Assembly (NCBI RefSeq): GCF_036417845.1
Contig: NC_090018.1
Location: forward strand, 248,001 to 312,000
DNA from: Apteryx mantelli
Lineage: Eukaryota; Chordata; Aves; Apterygiformes; Apterygidae
Reading direction: 5' to 3'
Length of the DNA stretch: 64,000 nt
Part shown: positions 28,560-38,100 of the stretch, one piece after another
How the letters are laid out: each line of letters starts with the position of its first letter
How positions within the stretch are numbered: position 1 is the first letter of the stretch
Notes under the pieces: generated by a model
The model's input: only the letters and a program-made list of their open reading frames with translations
What the model was told of the DNA's origin: nothing
Databases searched by the model: none
Made by a program: the position numbers and the translations under genes

Positions 28560-28960
28560 CAGGGGTCACAGTGCAGAGGTCGTAGGGCACCAGCGCGTGC
28601 TTTGGGGGTCCCTGAGGAAGGTCACGGCAGGAAGCCCGGGGGCAAAGGTCAGGGGTCGCCTGGAGGGGCCGCGGGGGCAAAGTGCAAAGGCAGAACCCAC
28701 AGGTTAAGGCACCGGAGGTCAGGGGTCAAGGGCGAGAGAAGAGGAGCAGGGAGGGGGTTAGAGGTCAAAGGGCAAGGGTGGGAGGTCAGTGCTCAAAAGT
28801 GCTTTGGTGGGACACAGTGCGCAAAGGGCAGAGGTCAAAGGCCGGAGGTGCCGGGTGCCCGGAAGCAGGGCAAGGTGAAAGGTCAGGGGTCGGCACCGAA
28901 GGGCGGCCCGTGGCGGTTGGAGGTCGCCGGAGGTCGGAAGTCAGAGGTCGTCCCACAGCG
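28560..28960. promoter_or_regulatory. Cluster of AGGTCA-type half-sites in PRICKLE3 3'UTR
   Basis: At least ten AGGTCA, GGGTCA or AGGTCG hexamers occur within 400 bases. One pair, 28762-28774, is a perfect direct repeat with one-base spacing (AGGTCA-A-AGGGCA, DR1). DR1 is the known PPAR/RXR, HNF4 and COUP-TF layout. The cluster could equally be a degenerate minisatellite of a CAAAGGTCAGGGGTC unit, so function is unproven. Confidence 0.45.
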
Positions 28961-28975
28961 AGGTCGCCGGCGGGG

Positions 28976-31900
28976 TCAGGCGAGGAGGCAGCCACGGTCG
29001 CGGGGGGGCCGCCGGGGGGCGGGGCTGCCGGGGGGTGGGGCGGGGGGCGTGGCCCCGGGGGGGCGGAGCTGCGGGGGCAGGGGGATGGGCTGCCCCAGGA
29101 AGAGCCCGTCGTCCTCGGAGGAGGAGGAGGAAGAGCAGGAGGAGGAAGAGGAAGGGAAGCGGGGGCGGCCCCGCCCCCGCCGCAGGCCCCGCCCCCCCGC
29201 GGCCCCGCCCAGGTGCAGGGCGTTGTCGGAGGCGGCGCGGGGCCGGGCGGGGGGCGGGGCCAGGGCAGGGGGTGGGGCTGGGGCGCCCTCCTTGGGGGAG
29301 GCCGGGGGCTCGCGGAAGCTGACGCGGGGGGAGGTGCCGCGGGGCAGGGCCGGGGCTGGGGGCGGGGCCAGGGCGGGGGGCGGGGGCGGGGCCGTGGGGG
29401 CGGGGCCGAGGCGGGGCGGGGCCGCCCCCAGCTCGGGCATGGAGTGGCGGTGGGGCCCCCCCCGGCGGAAGCGGGGCTCCACGCCTGCAGGGGCAGGGAG
29501 GGGGGGGTCAGCCCTGAGTGACCCCCAGGCCACCAGTAACCCCCCAGTGTCCCCAGTAACCTCCCAGTACCACCAGTAACCCCCCAGTGTCCCCAGTAAC
29601 CTCCTAGTACCACCAGTAACCCCTCAGTTCCACCAGTAACCTTCTCCCAGAACCTCCCAGTACTACCAGTAACTCTCCTGTGTCACCAGTAACCCCCCCC
29701 AGCACCCCCCCAGTGTCTCCAGTAACCCCCCAGTGTCCCCAGTAACCCCCCTGACACCCCCCAGAGCCACCAGTAACCGCCCCCATGGCTCCCAGTGCCC
29801 TCCAGGTACTCCCCAGTGCCCCCCTGTGGCTCCCAATGCCCCCCCCAGTGCCCTCTCGCTTCTCCTGGGGGCCCCAGGACCCCCACCCCCAGCTCCCAGC
29901 ATCTCCCAGCACCTCCCAGTAACCCCCTGGCACCCCCCCATGGCTCCCAGTTACCCCCCAGTGCCCCCCCGCAGTTCCCAGCACCTCCCAGTACCCCCTG
30001 GCGCCCTGCCATGGCTCCCAGTGACCCCCCAGTGCCCCCCCGCAGCTCCCAGCGACCTCCCGGTGCCCCCCCCCAGCTCCCAGCAGCCCCCCAGTGCACC
30101 CCCACAGTTCCCAGCACCTCCCAGTAACCCCCTGGTGCCCCCCCACGGCTCCCAGTAACCCCAGTGCCCCCCCCCCGTCGTTCGCGGCGCCCCTGGGTCT
30201 CACCCTGGGCCGGGGGGGGGCCGCCCCCCCAGGATCGCCGGGAGGAGGCCGCGCGGGGGGCGGGGGGGGGGCCGCTGGGCGCAGGGCCGGGAGCAGAAGA
30301 GCTGCCCCCCCCGGGGCAGGAAGGGCTGCCCCAGCAGCGGGCGCCCGCAGCCCGCGCAGCAGAAGCACCCGGGCCGCGCGTGCCAGTGCTGCCCCTCGTA
30401 GGCCATCTGCCCCTGGTCCAGCCCTGGGGGGGGGCGAGGAGGAGGAGGGGGGGGTCAGCGCCCCACGGCGGCCCCATGCCACCCCCACGCCGCCCCCCCC
30501 CCCCGGCGCCCCGCACGCACCGATGGGCTCGCCGCAGGCGTCGCAGTACTCGGCGTGGCGCGCCTGGTAGCAGCGGCAGCAGTAGGGGCGGCCGTGGCGC
30601 ATGACGTAGCGGCGCCCGCCCAGCGGCCCCTCGCACTCGAAGCAGCAGAAGTGGCCCAGGTGCCAGTGGCGGCCCTCCGCCTCCGTGCACTGCGCCGCAA
30701 AGATGATCTGGGGGGGGGGGAGGAAAGGAAAGGGGGCGTCACGGGGGCCGCGGGTGCCCCCGCCGCCCCCCCCCGCCGCGCACACGCGGCGCCCCCACCT
30801 CGTCGCAGGCCTGGCAGCGGGGCCGGCGGGTCTCGGCGTGGTGCCGCCCGCAGTAGAGCCGCCCGTCCTGGTAGAAGTAGACGAGGTCGACGAGCAGCTC
30901 GCGGCACGTGGCGCACTGGAAGCACTGCGGGTGCCAGCAGGCGCCGTGGCCCGCCCGCCCGGCGAACACTGCCATGTCGCCGCCGCCGAGGCGCCGCCCG
31001 CACTGCGGACGATGCGCTGTCAGCAGGGCCACCCCCCCCGGCGCTGCCCCCCCCACCCCGGCGCGGCCGCCCCCCGGCCCCCCCCCCCGGTACCTGCTGG
31101 CAGATGGCGCCGGTGATGGTGAGCGGGAAGGGGCGCGCCGCCCCCCGGCCCAGGTTCTCTCGCTTGCGCTGCTGGGCGAAGAGCTTCAGCTCCCGGCGCT
31201 CCTCCTCCGCCAGCCCGTTACAGTACTGCGCCTGCGCGACGCGCCGTGGGGCTGGCATGGCGGGGCGGGACCCATGGCGCAGCCCCATGGCGGCCCCCCC
31301 TGGCCCCACGGCGGCCCCCCCACCTCGCTGTCGTGGGGCAGCAGCTGGCGCACGCGGTAGCACTCCCCGGGGCTGCTCGCCTCGGGCCCCCCCCGGCCCC
31401 ACGGTGGCCCCCCCCAGCCCCACAGTGGCCCCCCCACCTTGCTGTCGTGGGGCAGCAGCTGGTGCACGTGGTAGCGCTCCCCGGGGCTGCTCACCTCGGG
31501 CCCCCCCGGACCCCCCGCAGCCCCCCCAGCCCCACGGCGGCCCCCCCACCTCGCTGTCGTGGGGCAGCAGCTGGCGCATGCGGTAGCGCTCCCCGGGGCT
31601 GCTCGCCTCGGGCCCCCCCAGCCCCACAGCGGCCCCCCCCCAGCCCCCAGCAGCCCCCCAGCCCCACGGCGGCCCCCCCGGCCCCACGGCGGCCCCCCCA
31701 CCTCGCTGTCATGGGGCGGCAGCTGGTGCAGCAGCTGGCGCACGCGGTAGCGCTCCCCGGGGCTGTTCACGTAGGGCACCTTGTCCTCCGGCAGGCAGCT
31801 GAAGAACTGGTACACCTGTGGGGGGGCGGGGCTCAGCATGGGGGGGCGGGGCCACCTGCAGGGGGCGGGGCTGTGGGGCAGGGCTCTGGGCTGGGCAGGC

Positions 31901-33820
31901 CTCCACAGAGGTAGGGCTCTGGGGGCGGGGCCTGTGCAGGCAGACCATATATGGCAGGGGGAGCAGCCTGGAGGTGGGGCTGTGGGGCTTGTGGGTGGGG
32001 CCACCCTCAGTGGGCAGGGCTGTGAGGGCGGGGCTGGACACGCCTCTGTGCGGGTGTGAAGGTGGGGCTCAGGGGGTGGGGCTTTGTGCTGGACACACCC
32101 CCTGTGGGGGCGGGGCCATGCCAGGGGAGGGGCTCCACACACACAGATCCCCTGTGGGGGCGGGGTCAGGCCAGGGGAGGGGCTCCACACACACAGATCC
32201 CCTGTGGGGGCGGGGCCATGCCAGGGGAGGGGCTCCACACACACAGATCCCCTGTGGGGGCGGGGTCAGGCCAGGGGAGGGGCTCCACACACACAGATCC
32301 CCTGTGGGGGCGGGGCCATGCCAGGGGAGGGGCTCCACACACACAGATCCCCTGTGGGGGCGGGGTCAGGCCAAGGCTCCACACACAGACTCCTGTGGGG
32401 GCGGGGCTCCATGCAGACACCCCCCTGTGGGGGTGGGGCTAGGGTAGGGCTCCACACAGACACTCCCCTGTGGGGGCGGGGCCAGCCCAGGGCAGGGCTC
32501 CACACAGACCCCTGTGGGGGCGGGGCTCCACACACACACAGAGCCCTGTGGGGGCGGGGCTAAGGCAGGGCAGGGGCTCCACACACCCACACAGAGACCC
32601 CTGTGGGGGTGGGGCTCTGTGCGGCCACGCCCCCGGGGGGGCGGCACCTGCTCGGGCTTGAGGCCGGGCGGCACCCAGGCGTACTCCTCGGAGGCGCAGC
32701 CCGAGTCGTCGTCGGAGGCGGGGGGCGGCTGGCAGTCGGCGACCAGGCGGCTCAGCAGGCGCTCCAGGTGGGGCGGCGCCCCCCCCGCCGCGTGCTCCTC
32801 CCGCCCGCACTTGCAGTGCTGGCAGATCTTCCTGCGGGGGCAGGGCCGCTCGCACCCCCCCGACTGGCACCGCCCCACCACCACCAACCGCCCCCCCGGG
32901 ACTGGGACCCACCTCCACCCGTGCACCAGGAAGCCGGGGCACTGCTCCCCGCACGCCTGGCATGGCTGCCCCCGCTCGGGGTCCTCGGCCTCGGGCGCCT
33001 GCGGGCAGGGACGCGCGCTCGCCCCCTCCCGCGCCCCGCCTGCCCCGGGGGGGGGGCACCACCGCCACCGCCCCCCGCCCGCCAAGGGGAGAAGCGGCTT
33101 GCGCCGCCCCGGGGCATCGTGGGAGTGCCGCCGCCCGCGCGGCATTCTGGGAGCCGGGACGCTGAGCCCGGGGCATTGTGGGAGTTCCCCCCACACCCCC
33201 CTGCGGACGCTCCCGGGGTCCTACGGGGACACCCCCGGGCGCCCCATTCCAGCCCCCAGCCCCACAGCGCCCCAGCCCACGTCCCATGGGCCCCTCCTGC
33301 CCCACCGCAGTCCCTGGGCCCCATAACAACCCCAGCCCCACAAAGCCTCCAGTGCCTCAATGCCCCCCAAACCACCCCACAGCCTCCTTGGGACTCCCCA
33401 CAGCCCCCTGGGACACCCCCAGCACCCCACGGATGCCCCATAGCTCTCCTCTGCCCCCCAGCCCCCCAGGACAGCCCCAGCACCCCACAGATGCCCCATA
33501 GCTCCCCCTTATCCCCCCCAATCTCCCGGGCCTGTCTTAACCTGGCCCCTTAATCCAGGATAATAGGGGAGATGCAGGGCTGGGGGGGTAGCAGTGGGGA
33601 GACCCCCTCGCCCCACAGCCCCCCCTCACCCGGCACAGCCCCCCCTCAGGGTCCCCCCCTGCCCCACGGCCCTTTCCCAGCCCCCTCCTGCCCCACAGCC
33701 CCCCCTCAGGGTCCCCCCCTGCCCTACGGCCCCCTCCCGGCCCCCTCCTGCCCCACAGCCCCCCCCCCGCCCGCTCACGGATCGCGCCGAGCGCCGCCGC
33801 CGGGACCCTCGGGTGAACAT
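28976..33820 (-). CDS. PRICKLE3: PRICKLE3 (LMO6), PET and triple-LIM protein
   Basis: Planar-polarity family protein, also reported in mitochondrial ATP synthase assembly. Minus-strand exons: 33779-33820, 32913-32998, 32648-32831, 31702-31815, 31094-31231, 30799-31002, 30521-30707, 30204-30423, 28976-29484. Starts [17 protein letters not shown] domain: [20 protein letters not shown], then [20 protein letters not shown] and [12 protein letters not shown]1 from [16 protein letters not shown]2 from [21 protein letters not shown]3 from [14 protein letters not shown], each with the Cys/His zinc ligands. The C-terminus has [30 protein letters not shown] and ends GCLLA; there is no CIVA-like prenylation box. 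Exon 8 and the last exon do not join in phase by one base (homopolymer error or misplaced boundary). About 560 residues versus 615 in human. Confidence 0.96.
29530..30170. repeat. CCAGTAACCCCCCAGTG minisatellite in PRICKLE3 last intron
   Basis: Short units built from CCAGTAACCCCCCAGTG(T/C)CCCC and CAGCACCTCCCAGTA fill the intron. The vocabulary is the same as in the GPKOW repeat at 8880-9588 and the WDR45 repeat at 3855-4535. Confidence 0.85.
31319..31700 (-). repeat. PRICKLE3 intron 4 repeat carrying the exon end and 5' splice site
   Basis: Three intronic copies of the last about 50 bases of exon 4 plus donor, at about 31550-31605, 31437-31492 and 31322-31377; the genuine end is 31702. On the coding strand each would read [17 protein letters not shown] (minor variants) followed by GTGGGG. 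All lack the HQLP residues of the real exon, so they share one ancestor copy. Each is preceded by (A/G)GCAG, so each could in principle behave as a roughly 50-base cassette exon. Confidence 0.92.
32095..32630. repeat. 60-bp minisatellite in PRICKLE3 intron 3
   Basis: Five near-identical 60-bp units (32095-32395) with CCTGTGGGGGCGGGG, CAGGGGAGGGGCTCCACAC and ACAGATCC, alternating between GGCCATGCC and GGTCAGGCC versions (a 120-bp higher-order unit). Diverged single units continue to about 32630. Each unit holds a GC box. Confidence 0.97.
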
Positions 33821-34130
33821 GGCCCCGCTCAGACCGGACGGGCCGCCGAGGCCCCGCCCCCGACCTGCCCAACGGCCGCCGAAGCCCCGCCCCCTACCTG
33901 CCCAACGGCTCCCGAGGCTCCTCCCCTGATCCTGTCATTCACAGAGCAGCCCCGCCCCTGCCCGTCCAACGGCCGCCGAGGCCCCGCCCCCGACCTACCC
34001 AACGGCCGCCGAGGCTCCACCCCTGGTCCTGTCATTCACAGAGCAGCCCCGCCCCTGGCCGCCCAAGGGCCCACCGAGGCCCCGCCCCGGTCCTGCCACT
34101 CACGCGGCGGCCCCGCCCCTCCGGCCCGCC
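33821..34130. promoter_or_regulatory. PRICKLE3/ALAS2 intergenic region, tandem GC-box units
   Basis: Direct repeats of about 60-95 bases containing AACGGCCGCCGAGGCCCCGC and TCCTGTCATTCACAGAGCAG, the latter at about 33929 and 34026. Every unit has one or two CCCCGCCCC boxes (Sp1/KLF type, established). It starts immediately upstream of the PRICKLE3 ATG. Confidence 0.6.
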
Positions 34131-34303
34131 GCTACAGGCGGCCCCTCCCCGCGGGGGGAGGAGCCAGGCGCCGAGGCCACGCCCCCGCCCTTTCGCCCCG
34201 CCCCCTGCGCGCGGGGGTCCCCGGTGCGGCGGCGGCGGCGGCGGTGCGGGAGAGGGGGGGCGGGGGGGGCCGGGTGCCCCGCCCGCCCCCCCCCGCCCGG
34301 GCC

Positions 34304-34308
34304 TTATC
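34304..34308 (-). promoter_or_regulatory. GATA site in the ALAS2 core promoter
   Basis: CCTTATCGC contains TTATC, i.e. GATAAG on the minus strand, about 36 bases upstream of the iron-responsive element. Erythroid ALAS2 promoters are known to use a GATA/TATA-like element just upstream of the cap site, and the position fits that. Confidence 0.6.
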
Positions 34309-34343
34309 GCGGAGCGCGGCCCGGCGCCGCCACAGTGCTGGTT

Positions 34344-34366
34344 GTTCGTCCTCAGTGCAGGGCAAC
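34344..34366 (+). promoter_or_regulatory. Iron-responsive element in ALAS2 5'UTR
   Basis: GTTCGTCCTCAGTGCAGGGC plus three bases folds as a canonical IRE. The lower stem GTT pairs with AAC, with an unpaired C bulge at 47 (34347); the five-pair upper stem GTCCT pairs with AGGGC (one G-T pair); the loop is CAGTGC (34353-34358). It is essentially identical to the mammalian ALAS2 IRE, which binds IRP1/IRP2 when iron is low and blocks translation. It sits at the 3' end of a non-coding first exon whose donor follows at 34369 (exon ends AACAG, then GTGCGC). Confidence 0.97.
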
Positions 34367-34374
34367 AGGTGCGC

Positions 34375-34720
34375 GGCGCTGGGGGGGGGGGGGACATTGG
34401 GGCAGCTGGGTTCCCTGGGGGGGGGACATTGGGGCAACTGGGACCCCTGGGGGGGCATTGGGATGCCTGGGGCCCCTGGGGGGGGGACATTGGGGCAGCT
34501 GGGTTCCCTGGGGGGGGGCATTGGGGCAGCTGGGTGCCCTGGGGGGGGGACATTGGGGCAGCTGGGTGCCCTGGGGGGGGGGACATTGGGACGCCTGGGG
34601 CCCCTGGGGGGGGGACATTGGGGCAGCTGGGTGCCCTGGGGGGGGGGGGACATTGGGGCAGCTGGGTGCCATGGGGGGGACGGGACATTGGGGCGCCTGG
34701 GTCCCCTGGGGGTGGGGATG
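34375..34720. repeat. 40-bp minisatellite in ALAS2 intron 1
   Basis: Nine or more units of about 38-45 bases with GGGGGGACATTGGGGCAGCTGGG and TGCCCTGG or ACGCCTGGGGCCCC, beginning directly after the exon 1 donor. Confidence 0.92.
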
Positions 34721-35022
34721 TCCCGGACACCCGGGTCCCTGGGGTCAGGGCACAGGGGGGGCCCGGACGCCTGGGTCCTTGGGGTGGGGGGGCATTGGGG
34801 CAGCTGTGTCCCCCATGGGTGGGGGTCTCCCGGACGCCTGGGCCCCCCGGGGGGGGCATTGGGACGCCTGGGCCCCCATGGGTGGGGGTCTCCCAGACGC
34901 CTGGGCCCCTGGGGTCAGGGCGCAGGGGGGCCCCGGACGCCTGGGCTCGTGCCTCGCCATCCCCCCCCCCCCCCCCCCCCCCGCGGTGTCACAGGGCCGG
35001 GCCGCGCCAGGTGTTGGGGGCT

Positions 35023-35028
35023 GATAAG
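35023..35028 (+). promoter_or_regulatory. GATA site in ALAS2 intron 1
   Basis: GGGCTGATAAGGGC, the only clean plus-strand GATAAG in this intron, 100 bases before the coding exon. A GATA1-bound enhancer in intron 1 of human ALAS2 is established. Equivalence is inferred from gene and position. Confidence 0.5.
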
Positions 35029-35127
35029 GGCTGGGGGGGGGCCACGCCCAGGGCGCAGCCAGGCCCTCGCGGGGGCCCAGGCGTCCGGGCGGCCCCGGAC
35101 TCCTGGGCCCCGTGTCTCCGCAGCACC

Positions 35128-38100
35128 ATGGCCGCCCTGCTGCGCTGCCCCGCGCTGGCCCGCGACCCCCGGCTCCTGCCGGCCCTGGCCCGCCGCTGCC
35201 CCGCGCTTGCCCGCGGCCTGGCCGCCGCCGCCACCGCGCCCCCCCGCGCCCACCCAGGTGCGCCCGGACGCCGGGGCCCCCGCGCAGCGACGGCCTCCCC
35301 CTTGGTGGGGGGGGGTGAGGGGGGGGGATGCCCGGACGCCTGGGCCCTCTGACACCCGCCCCGCAGGTGAACCCGCCGCCCAGTGCCCCTTCATGGAGCT
35401 GGGGGGGGCCACGGGCTTCGTGCAGCGCGCCCCCCCCGAGGTGCAGGAGGACGTCGGCCCCCGGGAGCCAGGTGAGGGGCCCCGGCCGTGGGGCCTGGGG
35501 GGGTTTCGGGGGGCTGGGGGGGACGGCACCCCCCCCCCGGCGCCCCCCTGACCCGCCGCCCCGCAGCCCCCCTGGACTCGCTGCTGCTGTCGCTGCTGGA
35601 GCCCGACGAGGCGCCGGAGCCCGACCACGAGCGGCGGCTGCACGACAACCTGCCCGGTGCGGCCTCGGGGGGGCTCGGGGGGGATTTGGGGCACATTGGG
35701 GCGCTTTGGGGCAGCGCAGGGTGCAATGGGGGGGATTTGGGGCGCATTGGGGTGCGTTGGGGCAATACAGGGTGCAATGGGGGGGATTTGGGGTGTGTTG
35801 GGGCGCTTTGGGGCAGTGCAGGGTGCAATGGGGGGGATTTGGGGCACATTAGGGCGCTCTGGGGCAGTATAGGGTGCAATGGGGGGGGATTTGGTGCTCT
35901 TTGGGGTGCGTTGGGGCAGTGCAGGGTGCAATGGGGGGGGATTTGGGGTGCATTGGGGCGCTTTGGGGCAGCACAGGGTGCAATGGGGGGGGATTTGGTG
36001 CTCTTTGGGGTGCGTTGGGGCAGTGCAGGGTGTGCGGGGGGGATTTGGGGCGCAATGGGGGGGATTTGGGGCGCAATGGGGGGGATTTGGGGCGCATTGG
36101 GGCACTTTGGGGCCGCGCAGAGTGCAATGGGGGGGATTTGGGGCGCGTTGGGGTGAACTGGGGCAGTGCAGGGTGTGCGGGGGGGGATTTGGGGCGCATT
36201 GGGGCGCGTTGGGGATGCAGTGGGGCAGGTTGGGGGCGCGCTGGGGGCTCGCTGACCCCCCCCCGCGTGCCGCCCCCCCCCCAGAGGACGCCTTCCCCTA
36301 CGAGGGGGCGCTGGGCGCCCGCCTGGCAGCCCTGCGGCGCACGCACACCTACCGGGTGTTCACGGTGCTGGCGCGCCGCGCCGCCGCCCCCCCCCTGGCC
36401 GCCGCCGGCCCCCGCCGCCGCCCCGTGCAGGTCTGGTGCTCCAACGACTACCTGGGCATGAGCCGGCACCCCGCCGTGCTGCGCGCCGCCAGGTACGACC
36501 CCAGTGCCCCCCCCCCGAATGCCCCCCACGCGCCCCAGATACCCCCTGGGGAGCCCCCGCCCCACTCGGGAACCCCCTGGGCCCCACGAACACCCCCCCA
36601 CACCCCCAAATACACCCCCGGGCGCTCCAAATACCCCCCGGGACCCCTGGGGAACCCCCGCCCCACTCGTGAACCCCCTGGGCCCCACGAACACCCCCCC
36701 ACACCCCCAAATACACCCCTGGGCACCCCAAAGACCCCTTGGGACCCCCAGGGAACCCCTGCCCCACTCGGGACCCCCCAGGCCTCATGAGCGCCCCCCA
36801 CACACCCCGGATCCCCCCCCAGGCACCCCAAAGACCCCCGGATCCCCCCTGGGCACCCCAAACACCCCCCCGGGTACCCCAAACACCCCCCTGGGCCCCC
36901 CAAGGACTCCCAAACACCCCCCTGGGCCCCCCAAGGACTCCCAAACACCCCCCCAGGCTCCCCAAATACCCCCCTGGGCCCCCCAAGGACTCCCAAATAT
37001 CCCCCTGGGCATCCTAAGGACCCCAGATTCCCCCCTGGGCACCCCAAATACCCCCCTGGGCACCCCAAATATCCCCTGGGCACCCCAAGGACCCCCAAAT
37101 ACCCCCCTGGACACTCCAGATACCCCCATATCCCCCCCCCGAGCCCCCCAGCTGCCCCCCGCGGCCGCCCCCCGGCCCCCTGCGGCTGACGGTGGTGCGC
37201 AGGGCAGCGCTGGGGGCTCACGGCCTGGGCGCCGGCGGCACCCGCAACATCGCCGGGACGTCGCCGCTGCACGGGGCGCTGGAGGCGGCGCTGGCCCGGC
37301 TGCACCGCCAGCCCCGCGCCCTGCTCTTCTCCTCCTGCTTCGCCGCCAACGACACGGCGCTGGCCACGCTCGCCCGCCTGCTGCCAGGTACGCGGGGACG
37401 CCCGCCCGCCCGCACGCCCGCCCGCCCGCACGCCGGGGCCCCGCGCCTCACGCTCCGTGTGTCCCCCGCTTTGCCGCAGGCTGCGAGATCTTCTCGGACG
37501 CGGGCAACCACGCGTCCATGATCCAGGGCATCCGGGCCAGCGGCGTCCCCAAGCACGTCTTCCGCCACAACGACCCCCAGCACCTGGCCCAGCTGCTGGC
37601 CCGCAGCCCCCCCGGGCTGCCCAAGATCGTCGCCTTCGAGTCCCTCCACTCCATGGACGGTGCGTGACCCCCGAAGCCCTCCCGGGAGCCCCCAGACCTC
37701 CTGGGGACCCCCAAATCTCCTGGGAGCCCCCCAAACCTCCTGGGAGTCCACCAAACCCCCTTGGGACCCTTCAAAACTTCCCAGGGACCCCAGGAGCCCC
37801 CAAACCTCCTGGAGACCCTTCAAAATCTCCTGGGGACCCCTAAAACCCCAATGACTTCCTGGGCTCCTTAACATCCCTCTGGTGCCCCCCGGCCCCATAG
37901 CCCCCCCATATCACCCCGTATCTTCCCCATATTGCCCTATATCCCTTCCATTTCTCTTACGTTACCCCGTGTTGCCCCATATCCTTGTATTATTCCCCCA
38001 TATCACCCTATAGCCCTCCTGTATTGTCCTATGGTCCCCCCACATCCCCCCCATCCCGCCTGCGTCTCCCCCTATTGCCCTGCATCACCCCATAGATCCC

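Noticed and set aside
32095-32395. Regular 60-bp units resembling a CRISPR array
   Set aside because: Whole units repeat head to tail with no variable spacers, inside an intron of a vertebrate gene. It is a minisatellite.
33430-33530. A separate small gene in PRICKLE3 intron 1
   Set aside because: Only Pro-rich repeat translation and no start, splice or poly(A) context.
35690-36240. Extra coding exons within ALAS2 introns
   Set aside because: Open frames there translate to Gly/Trp repeat text, and the flanking exons already join in phase without them.
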